Source of the DNA: Pseudomonas typographi
GTDB taxonomy: Bacteria > Pseudomonadota > Gammaproteobacteria > Pseudomonadales > Pseudomonadaceae
Assembly (NCBI RefSeq): GCF_014694385.1
Contig: NZ_JAAOCA010000016.1
Location: 1 to 64,000 of the forward strand
Direction: 5' to 3'
DNA length: 64,000 bases
Under the pieces are notes generated by a model. The model did not search any database and was not told the DNA's origin. It worked only from the letters and a program-made list of their open reading frames with translations. The stretch's first letter is position 1, and every line of letters starts with the position of its first letter. Below are positions 43,291 to 51,956 of the stretch, one piece after another. Position numbers and translations under genes: made by a program.

Positions 43291-43397
43291 AAGTTCGCAC
43301 ACCGATTGATGCCTGAATGCTGTTGCCCGGCGAGGCACCGGGCGGGCAGCAAATTCACAGGTCAATGCTTGTGCGAACGTCTGAAACACCACGCTAG
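43291..43397. repeat. Dispersed intergenic repeat, copy E (palindromic form)
   Basis: A 107-bp imperfect palindrome: AAGTTCGCACACCGATTGAT on the left mirrors CAATGCTTGTGCGAACGTCT on the right, so both arms derive from the same repeat end. The right end GAAACACCACGCTAG supplies the TAG stop of the MFS gene on the minus strand (43394-43396). It fills the gap between the convergent GntR and MFS genes. Confidence 0.78.
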
Positions 43398-44701
43398 CGG
43401 TTGACGATGGCCTTCGGCAATGCCAAGCAGATACACGCGGCAAACACCAGCGAGCCGGCGATGCAGTAAAGCGCAATGTTCGTAGACGCGGTCATATCCT
43501 TGACCCAGCCGATCATGTAAGGGCTGATAAAGCCTGCCAGGCTGCCAATCGAGTTGATCATTGCGATCCCCGCCGCGGCCGCCACGCCGCTCAGGAATGC
43601 CGGTGGCAAGCACCAGAACTGGCACAGCCCAGTGATGATGCCCATGGTCGCTAACGACAGAAAAACCAGCGCTATCAGCGGATGGCCAACCGTGAGCGTA
43701 CTGAGCACCAAGCCCAACCCACCTAGCAGGGCCGGTACCGCTGCGTGCCACCGGCGCTCCCGATGCTTGTCGGCACTTCGGCCGGTGAAAATCATAGCGG
43801 CCGTAGCGCACGCATAAGGAATGGTGGTGAGCAGCGCTACAGTTGGCACACTCTGGATACCCGAGCTCTTGATCAGGGAGGGTAGCCAGAAGCTGATGCC
43901 GTAAAGCCCCATCATAAAGCCGAAATAACCTGCGCTCATGACCCATACCCTGCGGTTACGGAATGCGCCGAACATGGAATGGACCTCAGCGCCACCGCCC
44001 TCGTTGGCGAGGTTACGTTTGAGTGTTTCCTTCTCTGCCGCACTCAACCAACGCGCGTCATCGACCTTATCCTGCAGGTAAAAAAGCACGGCTATACCGG
44101 CAAGGGTCGATGGAATCGCCTCCAGCAAAAACAGCCATTGCCATGCCGAATAGCCATGCCAACCGTGGGTGGTTGCCATGATCCAGCCAGACAACGGCCC
44201 GCCAATTACACCCGCCATAGGGATACCGGTCATGAACATCGCGGTGATTCGGCCCCGGCGAGACGGCGGGAACCAATAGGTGAGGTACAGAATGATCCCT
44301 GGGAAGAAGCCCGCTTCCGCCACCCCGAGAAAGAAGCGAATGATATAGAACACCGTCGGCGTCTGTACAAACATCATACAGGCCGAGAGGATGCCCCAAC
44401 TGATCATGATACGGGCGATCCAGCGGCGAGCGCCCACCTTGTGCAATACCACATTACTGGGAACTTCAAATAAGAAATAGCCAAAGAAGAAAACACCCGC
44501 GCCCAGGCCATAAACGGTTTCGCTGAACCCTAACTCATCGAGCATTTGTAATTTTGCGAAACCGATATTAACCCTGTCCAGGTAGGCAAATACATAGCAC
44601 ATAAACAGGAAAGGAATGAGCCGAAGTGTGACGCGGCCATATAACGGCGCCTCCGCACGGGTGTCGCCACCGGCGTAAGTCGCCCCAAGGGCATTGGACA
44701 T
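43394..44701 (-). CDS. MFS transporter, module 1 (ACS family)
   Basis: A 435-residue, 12-helix transporter with YVFAYLDRVNIGFAKLQML in TM1/loop and YLTYWFPPSRRGRITAMF in the middle, typical of 4-hydroxyphenylacetate/tartrate/phthalate porters. GGAG precedes the ATG. It is a close paralogue of the transporter at 46656-47966 along the whole length. It follows the class II aldolase gene, 90 bp downstream. Its TAG stop is in the end of repeat copy E. Confidence 0.92.
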   Translation of the reverse strand: MSNALGATYAGGDTRAEAPLYGRVTLRLIPFLFMCYVFAYLDRVNIGFAKLQMLDELGFSETVYGLGAGVFFFGYFLFEVPSNVVLHKVGARRWIARIMISWGILSACMMFVQTPTVFYIIRFFLGVAEAGFFPGIILYLTYWFPPSRRGRITAMFMTGIPMAGVIGGPLSGWIMATTHGWHGYSAWQWLFLLEAIPSTLAGIAVLFYLQDKVDDARWLSAAEKETLKRNLANEGGGAEVHSMFGAFRNRRVWVMSAGYFGFMMGLYGISFWLPSLIKSSGIQSVPTVALLTTIPYACATAAMIFTGRSADKHRERRWHAAVPALLGGLGLVLSTLTVGHPLIALVFLSLATMGIITGLCQFWCLPPAFLSGVAAAAGIAMINSIGSLAGFISPYMIGWVKDMTASTNIALYCIAGSLVFAACICLALPKAIVNR

Positions 44702-44791
44702 GAGCAGATCTCCACACGCTTGTTGTTATTTGTCAGGCTTTGTGAGTTGCGCTTCGGCGGTACCGGCTGAACGGCAGGTACCGCCGCACCA

Positions 44792-45631
44792 TCAAGAAAA
44801 GAGGTCAGGCTGTTCGGCCACGATCCGGTCATAAATAGGTTGGAAGTGCAGCCAACCGATAAAAGAGCTGCCAACGTTTTCCCGGCTGTACCGTGCCCGC
44901 TCCGGGGTCACCTGCTGGGGGGCGATACCACTGGCCTCGATCATCAGTTGTTGCTGGCAGCACCGCTCCAGTGCGATGAACCAGAAAGCCGCTTCGTCGA
45001 TACTATGGCGGCTAGCCGTGAGCAGCCCGCGGTTTTGATGAATCACCGCGCGAACGTTTTTGAAATAGCCCGCGACCGAGTGGCCGGCGTTGGTTTCTAC
45101 CGCAACGGCGCCGGCCTCTGCGGTGATGACGACGTGGTCCTCGAAAAACACGGCAGCATCTTGAGTAATCGGCGGCAGCAGGCGGCCAGTGGCGGCCCAG
45201 GCACCGCCATAAATAGTATGGGCATGGCACATAGCGACAATGTCGGGATGCTCTTGATGCACCGCAGCATGCAGCACGAAACCGGCGCGGTTGACCGCAT
45301 AGTGACCTTCGATTACCTGGCCCAGGTGGTCTGCCAGGATAAGGTTAGACATTTTAACTTTTGAAAAATGCACAGCCATGGGGTTTGTCCAGTACAGCTC
45401 GGGGAACTCTGGATCGCGCACCGTCAAATGGCCGGCAAAGCCATAGTCGAGCGCGTGCATAGCAAACGCACGGCAGGCAGCCACGAGGTGCCTTTTACGG
45501 TATTGCCTGTTTTCTTCGAAGTTTTTGAAATCGGGTAATTCAGGGAATATCAGGCCTTGTTGCTCAGGCTGATAAATAGAAATGCGCCTTCTGCCATTTC
45601 CAGCGGGGTCGATCCGTAGCAAGGGATCCAT
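44792..45631 (-). CDS. Class II aldolase/adducin-family protein, module 1, with altered zinc-ligand motif
   Basis: The ATG at 45631 has GAGG 8 bases upstream and gives 279 residues, the same as its paralogue; a GTG at 45640 is less likely. The AraD/FucA-like domain has the HxH pair in CHAHTIYGGAW. The third zinc ligand, His in the paralogue's HQNHGLL, is Arg here (HQNRGLL, codon 45029-45031, CGC instead of CAC). The two proteins are otherwise very similar. Loss of a ligand could weaken catalysis, so this copy may be changed or inactive in function. Confidence 0.88.
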   Translation of the reverse strand: MDPLLRIDPAGNGRRRISIYQPEQQGLIFPELPDFKNFEENRQYRKRHLVAACRAFAMHALDYGFAGHLTVRDPEFPELYWTNPMAVHFSKVKMSNLILADHLGQVIEGHYAVNRAGFVLHAAVHQEHPDIVAMCHAHTIYGGAWAATGRLLPPITQDAAVFFEDHVVITAEAGAVAVETNAGHSVAGYFKNVRAVIHQNRGLLTASRHSIDEAAFWFIALERCCQQQLMIEASGIAPQQVTPERARYSRENVGSSFIGWLHFQPIYDRIVAEQPDLFS

Positions 45632-45689
45632 GGCGTCCACCTCGTCATTGTTATTGTGTGGTACTTGATAGTCGGCCCCCGTCCAGCGA

Positions 45690-45737
45690 TTGACAAACGA
45701 AGCGTATTAACCCAACGTTGAATCGAATTCAGCCTTA
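45690..45737. promoter_or_regulatory. Conserved upstream block, module 1
   Basis: TTGACAAACGAAGC, then CCCA, then GAAT-CG-AATTCAGCCT. The same ordered elements occur at 48958-49004 before the second aldolase gene, at a similar distance from the start. The block also lies directly before the LysR gene at 45749, so the LysR protein is the likely binder, with autoregulation. Confidence 0.65.
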
Positions 45738-45748
45738 CCTTAATAATA

Positions 45749-46642
45749 ATGAGAAGAATTCCTAACTATGCATCCATTCGTGCCTTCGAGGCTGCGGCCC
45801 GGCTCGAAAACTTTGCCGCGGCTGCAGATGAACTGCATTTGTCTTCCTCCGCTATCAGCCACCAAATCCGAAACCTTGAGACGACGTTGGGTGTTGAGCT
45901 GTTTAAAAGGCATGCTCGCTCGGTAGAGCTGTCCGCCCAAGGCCGGGCGCTGGCCCAGCGCTTGATTGCCGCTTTGGATGGTTTGGAATCGGCGTTTACG
46001 CCATGGATGCCCAATGCAGAACTATTGACGCTGTCCGTGCATTGCGCGCCCAGCTTTGCGGCAAAATGGCTGTCGCCCCGGCTTGCACGGCTGGTCAGTG
46101 AGCCTAACCCCCTGCACATCAGGTTGACCTCCAGCGCCACGCCACCGGAGCTGACGCGCCACGAAGAGATTGATGTGGCGATTACCTATGGCAGGCCGAT
46201 CGAGCGAATGGGTGTTACCGCTGAGCCCCTCGGCCTGGAAACGATCGCCCCCCTAGCTTCACCTCACTGCTACGACGCTTCGCGGATGCTTCATACCCAG
46301 ACGCTCAAACCCAGGTGCCTGATCGACTCGCAGTTAAGCCCTGTCGGCTGGAATGACTGGTTCCAGCATGAAGGCCTTCAGGAACCAGCGAACCTCAGAG
46401 GGCTCTCGTTCGATCGAGCTGCCCTGGTGTTGTCCGCAGCGGCTGATGGCTTGGGCATAGCGCTCGAATCGGTCCGCCTGGCCGAAGTGGAGCTAAAAAA
46501 CGGCAGCCTGATCGCCCTGAGCGGTCAACAGCCACCGTTACAACGGCAAATGCACTTCTTGTGCTACCGCGCCGCCATGAAAGGCAGCCGCAAAATAGAG
46601 CGATTCAAGGCGTGGTTAATGAAGCAAATCGCAACGTCATAA
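45749..46642 (+). CDS. LysR-family regulator (GcvA type) between the two aldolase modules
   Basis: A 297-residue LTTR with a GcvA-like N-terminus (YASIRAFEAAARLENFAAAADELHLSSSAISHQIRNLE) and an effector domain with DVAITYGRPIER. It is divergent from the first aldolase gene and convergent with the second MFS gene. The shared upstream block before both aldolase genes makes it the probable regulator of the two modules. It has only a weak ribosome site. Confidence 0.92.
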   Translation: MRRIPNYASIRAFEAAARLENFAAAADELHLSSSAISHQIRNLETTLGVELFKRHARSVELSAQGRALAQRLIAALDGLESAFTPWMPNAELLTLSVHCAPSFAAKWLSPRLARLVSEPNPLHIRLTSSATPPELTRHEEIDVAITYGRPIERMGVTAEPLGLETIAPLASPHCYDASRMLHTQTLKPRCLIDSQLSPVGWNDWFQHEGLQEPANLRGLSFDRAALVLSAAADGLGIALESVRLAEVELKNGSLIALSGQQPPLQRQMHFLCYRAAMKGSRKIERFKAWLMKQIATS

Positions 46643-46655
46643 ACCGGCCACGTGC

Positions 46656-47966
46656 TCAGCGGTTCACCATAACCTTGGGCATCAGCAAACATATGATCGC
46701 CGCGCACACCAATGCAAAACCAATGCAGTAGAGTGCGATGCTGGTGGACCCGGTCAGGTCTTTCACCCACCCGATCAGGTAAGGGCTGAGAAAGCCGGCC
46801 AGGTTGCCGACCGAGTTGATCATCGCGATACCCGCGGCAGCGGCCACACCGCCCAGGAAAGCCGGAGGCAGGCACCAGAATTGACTCATCCCGGTCATCA
46901 CCCCCATCGCGCCCAGAGACAAAAACGCAACGGTGAAGAGGGGGTTGTGGTTGGCGAGGGTTGCCAGTACCAACCCCAAAGCACCCAATATCGCCGGCAC
47001 GGCGGCATGCCAGCGGCGCTCTGCACGAATGTCTGAGTGGCGGCCGGTCATGATCATGGCGACGGTCGCACACGCATAGGGGATAGTGGTTAGCAGCGAT
47101 ACCGCCGCAGCGTCTTGAACACCCGAATTCCTGATCAGTGACGGCAGCCAGAACGTGATTCCATTGAGCCCCATCATAATGCCGAAGTAACACAGGCAAA
47201 GTACCCACACCCTCGGATTGCGGAACACACTAAACGCCGACTGGTGATGATGGGCAGGATTACCTTCCACCTCCAAGTTTCGCACCAATGTGGCTTTTTC
47301 ATCCGCGTTAAGCCATTTCGCGTCCGCCGGGTTATCGCGCAGGTAAAAAAACACAGAGATCCCCGCAATGATGGCCGGAATGGCTTCTAGGAAAAACAGC
47401 CATTGCCATGCCGAGTACCCTTGCATGCCATGGGTCGACGCCATGATCCAGCCAGACAACGGCCCACCGAGCACGCCTGCCATGGGGATACCGGTCAAGA
47501 ACATCGCGGTGATTTTGCCGCGCCGCGAGGGCGGGAACCAATACGTGAGGTAAACGATGATGCCAGGAAAAAAGCCTGCCTCTGCCACGCCCAGGAAAAA
47601 TCGCAGGACGTAGAACAGGCTGGCGGTGTGCACGAATACCATACAGGCCGATAGCACGCCCCAACTCACCATGATCCTGGCGATCCAGCGCCGCGCACCG
47701 ACCTTGTGAAGCATAATATTGCTGGGCACCTCGAAGATGAAGTAGCCCAAGAAAAAGATACCGGCGCCCAAGCCATAGACCGTTTCACTGAAACCTAACT
47801 CGTCCAGCATCTGTAACTTGGCAAAACCCACGTTCACCCTATCCAGGTAGGCGAACACGTAGCAAAGAAATAAAAACGGTACGAGTCTCAGCGTCACTCT
47901 GGCGTATAGGTGAGCTTCAGTACTTTCTTTTTCGGCCGCATACGAAGCGTTGAGCACCTCAGGCAT
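46656..47966 (-). CDS. MFS transporter, module 2 (ACS family)
   Basis: A 436-residue, 12-helix transporter, parallel to the module 1 transporter: YVFAYLDRVNVGFAKLQMLDELGFSETVYGLGAG is nearly the same in both. AGGAG precedes the ATG. It lies 94 bp after its aldolase partner. Amino-acid differences cluster in the N-terminus and the central cytoplasmic loop, as expected of two copies that have diverged in specificity. Confidence 0.92.
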   Translation of the reverse strand: MPEVLNASYAAEKESTEAHLYARVTLRLVPFLFLCYVFAYLDRVNVGFAKLQMLDELGFSETVYGLGAGIFFLGYFIFEVPSNIMLHKVGARRWIARIMVSWGVLSACMVFVHTASLFYVLRFFLGVAEAGFFPGIIVYLTYWFPPSRRGKITAMFLTGIPMAGVLGGPLSGWIMASTHGMQGYSAWQWLFFLEAIPAIIAGISVFFYLRDNPADAKWLNADEKATLVRNLEVEGNPAHHHQSAFSVFRNPRVWVLCLCYFGIMMGLNGITFWLPSLIRNSGVQDAAAVSLLTTIPYACATVAMIMTGRHSDIRAERRWHAAVPAILGALGLVLATLANHNPLFTVAFLSLGAMGVMTGMSQFWCLPPAFLGGVAAAAGIAMINSVGNLAGFLSPYLIGWVKDLTGSTSIALYCIGFALVCAAIICLLMPKVMVNR

Positions 47967-48060
47967 TTGCCTATCTCCTGGTATTTATTGTTTTGGATTA
48001 CCACGGCAGAACAGATCCAGGCGTGGGGCACCGCCGTAGGAGCGGCACCCCGCTGGGGTA

Positions 48061-48900
48061 TTACGAGAACATGTCTGGCTGTTCGGTAGCGATCTTGTCG
48101 TACAGCGCTTGGAAGTGAAGCCAGCCGATGTATGGGCTGCCGACATTCTCCCGGCTGTAGCGAGCACGCTCCGGGGTTACGAGCTTGGGCTCGATACCCG
48201 CGGCCTCGATCAGCAGTTGTTGCTGGCAGCAGCGCTCCAAAGCGATGAACCAAAACGCCGCCTCGTCAATGCTATGCCGGCTCGCGGTCAACAAACCGTG
48301 GTTCTGGTGAATCGCGGCCCGTACGTTCTTAAACGAACCGCACACCGAGTTGCCCGCTTTGGTTTCAACCGCAACGGCCCCGGCTTCAGCGGTGATCACC
48401 ACATGGTCTTCAAAAAAGACCGCGGCATCCTGAGTGATGGGCAACAAAGGCCGGCCGGTTGCTGCCCAAGCGCCCCCATAAATGGTATGGGCGTGGCACA
48501 TCGCAACAATGTCCGGATGCTCTTCGTGTACCGCCGCGTGCAGAACGAAACCTGCGCGGTTGATCGCGTATTCGCCTTGGACCACCTTACCCTGGTGGTC
48601 GGCTAAAATCAGGTTCGACAGCTTGACCTTGGAAAAATGAACAGCCATGGGGTTCGTCCAGTACAGCTCTGGAAACTCGGGATCTCGCACGGTAAGGTGG
48701 CCAGCAAACCCATAGTCCAGGCTGTGCGCGGCAAATGCGCGGCAAGCGGCAACCAAGTGCTGCTTACGGTATTGGCGCTCTTGCTCAAAGCTTGTGAAGT
48801 CAGGCATTTCTGGAAAGATAAGGCCTTCTTGCTCAGGCTGGTAAATCGAGATTCGCGGTTTACCGTTGGCGGTAGGCTCAAGTTTGAGAACAGTGTCCAT
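48061..48900 (-). CDS. Class II aldolase/adducin-family protein, module 2
   Basis: A 279-residue AraD/FucA-like aldolase or decarboxylase with the zinc ligands CHAHTIYGGAW and HQNHGLL complete. It is the intact paralogue of the protein at 44792-45631. GAGG precedes the ATG. The upstream block at 48958-49004 matches that of module 1. The substrate is probably a small hydroxy- or keto-acid imported by the adjacent MFS protein. Confidence 0.92.
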   Translation of the reverse strand: MDTVLKLEPTANGKPRISIYQPEQEGLIFPEMPDFTSFEQERQYRKQHLVAACRAFAAHSLDYGFAGHLTVRDPEFPELYWTNPMAVHFSKVKLSNLILADHQGKVVQGEYAINRAGFVLHAAVHEEHPDIVAMCHAHTIYGGAWAATGRPLLPITQDAAVFFEDHVVITAEAGAVAVETKAGNSVCGSFKNVRAAIHQNHGLLTASRHSIDEAAFWFIALERCCQQQLLIEAAGIEPKLVTPERARYSRENVGSPYIGWLHFQALYDKIATEQPDMFS

Positions 48901-48957
48901 AGGGCTAACCTCACGTTCTTGTTGGGGATGGCTCTATCGTCGCGAGTGCCCACCGCC

Positions 48958-49004
48958 TTGACAAACGAAGCCTTTTCATCCCAGGCCGAATTTAATTCAG
49001 CCTC
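48958..49004. promoter_or_regulatory. Conserved upstream block, module 2
   Basis: TTGACAAACGAAGC, then CCCA, then GAATTTAATTCAGCCT, where GAATTTAATTC is a perfect 11-bp palindrome. It starts 57 bp upstream of the aldolase start and parallels 45690-45737. Confidence 0.65.
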
Positions 49005-49309
49005 AGAATAAATCATCGGTTTGTGAAGGTACGTGTTGGCGGGCCTTAGGCCATGCCGGGTGGCAGGGCGTAATACTCTCTTTGTATCTGAGGCCGTTCC
49101 CAGAATGGCGAGCGCATACCCCCGATGCACAGATCGGGTTGGCACTTGTTTGATGCACAAGCGTGGCAATGGCGCCATTACAGGGCGGCGCAAGCGGCCC
49201 TGCGATGATACAGACGCTTATAAAGCCGCTCGCCCGCCATGGCACGCTTATTGTATATTTTCTGCCATCCTGCAAGCCGGACTTGAGTCTGTAAGCCTTG
49301 CCAACATAT

Positions 49310-49325
49310 GCGCGCTCGACCGCGC
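49310..49325 (+). ncRNA. First leader hairpin with hexaloop (candidate ANTAR target)
   Basis: GCGCG, loop CTCGAC, CGCGC: a 5-bp GC stem with a 6-nt loop in the leader of the AmiC/AmiR-like operon, 11 bp before the terminator. ANTAR proteins bind tandem hairpins with 6-nt loops that have G at position 4. G4 is present here, but position 1 is C rather than the usual A. Confidence 0.5.
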
Positions 49326-49336
49326 CAGGTATCGAA

Positions 49337-49375
49337 GCCTGATCAACCCCTTGCCGGGTCGATCGGGCTTTTTTT
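49337..49375 (+). terminator. Intrinsic terminator/attenuator in the amide operon leader
   Basis: A 13-bp stem with one G-U pair and one mismatch (49337-49349 with 49356-49368), loop CTTGCC, followed by seven T. It ends immediately before the operon's ribosome site and start at 49388. Its 6-nt loop, CTTGCC, has the same C-T-N-G-N-C pattern as the upstream hairpin. Placement strongly suggests antitermination by the ANTAR protein encoded in the operon. Confidence 0.8.
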
Positions 49376-49387
49376 ATGGAGGTGGTT

Positions 49388-50530
49388 ATGCGGGATGCTC
49401 GCCCCGTGGTCCCTGTCGGCTTTCTGTTGTCCACCGAAGGTACCTATCGCCGCATGGGCCGCAGCGCATTGCAGGGGTTGGAGGATGCGCTGGCGGAAAT
49501 CAACGCCGATGCCCACCGCCGCGTTCGCCTCGAAGCCCTCGTGGTTGACCCCAAGGGCGAGCCGGCCGCGTACAGCCGCGGTACCGAGCAACTACTGGCC
49601 GCCGGGGTGCGGCATATCTTCGGCACCACGCTTTCAGCCAGCCGCAAGGAAATCATTCCCGACCTCGACCAGCATGGCGCCCTGCTTTGGTACTCCAGCC
49701 CCTATGAAGGCTATGAAAGCAGCGAGAACGTGCTGTACTTAGGTGGCTGCCCCAACCAGACGTTGCTGCCGTTATTGCGCTATGCCCTGGCCCATTTCGG
49801 CCGCCGGGCGTTCCTGCTGGGCTCCAATTATGTGTGGGGCTGGGAAAGCAACCGGATTGCCCGCGAAGTGCTGGAGGCCAATGGTGCCCAAGTATTAGGC
49901 GAAAAATACTGGCACCTAGGCGCCACCGGCTTTGAGGCGTTGATCGAGGCGCTGATGCAAGAGCGCCCGGCGTTCGTACTCAACAACCTGGTGGGTGAGT
50001 CGTCCTATGCGTTCCTTCAGCAACTGGACCGAGCGTGTGCCGGGCAAGGGCTGCGCCTGCCAGTGCTCAGTTGCAACCTGACCGAAGCCGAACTTGGCGC
50101 GGTGGGGCCCATGCACGCCTTGCGCCTGCTCTCGTGTGGGCCTTTTTTCGAAACACTGAACCCGGCATTCTGCGCCCGCCAGCAGCGCCATGGCCCGCGC
50201 TGCTGCTCGCATTACTACACGGGGGCCTATGCAGCATTGCAACTGTTCGCCGATGCCCTACAGGCCTGCGCCGACCCAACCCCTGCGGCCATCTGCGCGC
50301 ACCTTTTCCGCCACCCCATGGGCAGCGTGCTCGGCACCCTCAGCCTATCGCCGCGCAACCATCACAGCGCGCTGGCCAGCCATATCGCCGAGCTGCGCGA
50401 AGGGCGCTTCCATGTTTTGCATTCGGCGGCACAGCCCCTGGCAGCCGACCCTTATCTGACCGTTACGGATCTGCAGGCCGGCATGGTCACGCGGTACGCC
50501 AGCGCAGCACGCTTGAGGATCGTCAAATGA
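49388..50530 (+). CDS. AmiC-like amide/ligand sensor (ABC-binding-protein fold, no signal peptide)
   Basis: GGAGG at 49378 places the start at 49388 (380 residues) rather than at the ATG overlapping the terminator. The protein has the type I periplasmic-binding fold of AmiC/urea-binding proteins: VPVGFLLSTEGTYRRMGRSALQGLEDAL and HIFGTTLSASRKEIIPDL. It lacks a signal peptide and thus should be cytoplasmic, as in AmiC, which binds AmiR and releases it on amide binding. The stop overlaps the next start (ATGA). Confidence 0.88.
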   Translation: MRDARPVVPVGFLLSTEGTYRRMGRSALQGLEDALAEINADAHRRVRLEALVVDPKGEPAAYSRGTEQLLAAGVRHIFGTTLSASRKEIIPDLDQHGALLWYSSPYEGYESSENVLYLGGCPNQTLLPLLRYALAHFGRRAFLLGSNYVWGWESNRIAREVLEANGAQVLGEKYWHLGATGFEALIEALMQERPAFVLNNLVGESSYAFLQQLDRACAGQGLRLPVLSCNLTEAELGAVGPMHALRLLSCGPFFETLNPAFCARQQRHGPRCCSHYYTGAYAALQLFADALQACADPTPAAICAHLFRHPMGSVLGTLSLSPRNHHSALASHIAELREGRFHVLHSAAQPLAADPYLTVTDLQAGMVTRYASAARLRIVK

Positions 50531-51111
50531 AAGCACGTGTATTTCCCTCGCTGGAAAAAGGCCACTTGCTGTTGATCGACTGTGACGAGCGTAGCCAGGC
50601 CAGCCTTGGCAAAAGCCTGCAACGCCTGGGCATCCATGGGCAGGCTCTGCATCAGGACGCGCCTTGCGACACCGAGGGTTGCTTCGCCGCCATTCTCGAG
50701 ATCGAGCATTTCGCCAGCCCGATAACGGTGCAGGCACTCAATGCCGCTGCCATTCCGATCATCGCGCTCAGCGCACACGAAACGCTCTCGCAGATCCATC
50801 GGGCGCTGCAATTGGGTGCGACCGCCTTGCTCAACAAGCCCATCACCCAAGGCTCGGTGTACACCACGCTGATGATGGCGGTAGGGCTGCGTGACCGGCA
50901 ACGGGCGGACGCCGAACAACTCGCCGAACTGCACCGGCGCTTGGCACAACGGCCCGTGCTGGCCCAGGCGCTGGCACGTATGATCGTCAGCCAACACATC
51001 GACGAAGCGACCGCCTACGAACGTTTGCGCAGCCTGTCGATGCAGCTCAACCGGCCCATCGAGGCGTTGTGCATCGACATCCTCGCGGTGCGCGATGAGG
51101 GCCGTGCATGA
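50527..51111 (+). CDS. AmiR-like ANTAR-domain antiterminator
   Basis: 194 residues: a pseudo-receiver domain (HLLLIDCDERSQASLGKSL; the phospho-acceptor region is not conserved) and a C-terminal three-helix ANTAR domain (RPVLAQALARMIVSQHIDEATAYERLRSLSMQLNRPIEAL). ANTAR proteins bind RNA and prevent termination. Partner AmiC-like sensor is encoded directly upstream with a 4-bp overlap. The likely RNA target is the leader terminator at 49337-49375. Confidence 0.9.
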   Translation: MKARVFPSLEKGHLLLIDCDERSQASLGKSLQRLGIHGQALHQDAPCDTEGCFAAILEIEHFASPITVQALNAAAIPIIALSAHETLSQIHRALQLGATALLNKPITQGSVYTTLMMAVGLRDRQRADAEQLAELHRRLAQRPVLAQALARMIVSQHIDEATAYERLRSLSMQLNRPIEALCIDILAVRDEGRA

Positions 51112-51956
51112 CCACCCTCAAGGCGCTGCTGCGCCGGCCTGCTGTGGCGCTATCACTGCTATTCATCGTTGCCGTGGTGTTGCTGGCGGTACTGGCGCCC
51201 TGGTTGAGCCCCTTCGACCCGGACGAACAATTCGTCGAGGGGCTGTCGCTGGAAGGCGCGCCTCTAGCGCCTGCCACCCCCTACTGGATGGGCACCGACC
51301 TACTCGGCCGCGACCTGCTCTCGCGGCTGATATTCGGTGCTCGCACCTCGCTGTTCATCGGCGTGCTGGCCAACGGCCTGGCGGTGTTGATCGGCACGCT
51401 GGTGGGCTTGACCGCCGGGTTCGTACGCGGCTGGCTGGGCAGTGCGCTGATGCGCTTGACGGACCTGATGATGGCCTTCCCCGCACTGCTGCTGGCCATA
51501 GCGCTGTCGGCGATATTCCAGCCCAGTGTGTGGATCGTCGCCATGGTCATTGCGATGGTGAACTGGGTACAGATCGCCCGGGTCATTTATGCCGAAACCG
51601 TCGCCCTGAGCGCCCGCGACTTCGTCGCGGTCGAGCGAACCCTTGGTGCGAGTTCGCTGCGCATCCTGTTCTCGCACCTGTTGCCGCATCTGCTGCCCAC
51701 CATCCTGGTGTGGGCAACGCTGGGCATCTCCACCACCGTGCTGCTGGAAGCCACGTTGTCCTATCTGGGGGTAGGCGTGCAGCCGCCCACGCCCAGCTGG
51801 GGCAACATCATTTTCGAAAGCCAGACCTATTTCACCTCGGCCCCATGGCTGGTGTTCATTCCGGGGGCGGCGATCATCTTGCTGTCATTGGCCTTCAACG
51901 TGGTCGGCGACGCCCTGCGCGACGAACTCGACCCCACACTCAAGGGGCGTCGCTGA
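51108..51956 (+). CDS. ABC peptide-type permease (DppC/OppC family)
   Basis: A 282-residue permease with the DppC N-terminus, one membrane helix (LLFIVAVVLLAVLAPWLSPFDP) and GTDLLGRDLLSRLIFGARTSLFIG, then the BPD domain (AVERTLGASSLRILFSHLLPHLLPT loop). It overlaps the amiR-like stop by 4 bp. The order C before B differs from the common dppABCDF order. Confidence 0.92.
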   Translation: MTTLKALLRRPAVALSLLFIVAVVLLAVLAPWLSPFDPDEQFVEGLSLEGAPLAPATPYWMGTDLLGRDLLSRLIFGARTSLFIGVLANGLAVLIGTLVGLTAGFVRGWLGSALMRLTDLMMAFPALLLAIALSAIFQPSVWIVAMVIAMVNWVQIARVIYAETVALSARDFVAVERTLGASSLRILFSHLLPHLLPTILVWATLGISTTVLLEATLSYLGVGVQPPTPSWGNIIFESQTYFTSAPWLVFIPGAAIILLSLAFNVVGDALRDELDPTLKGRR

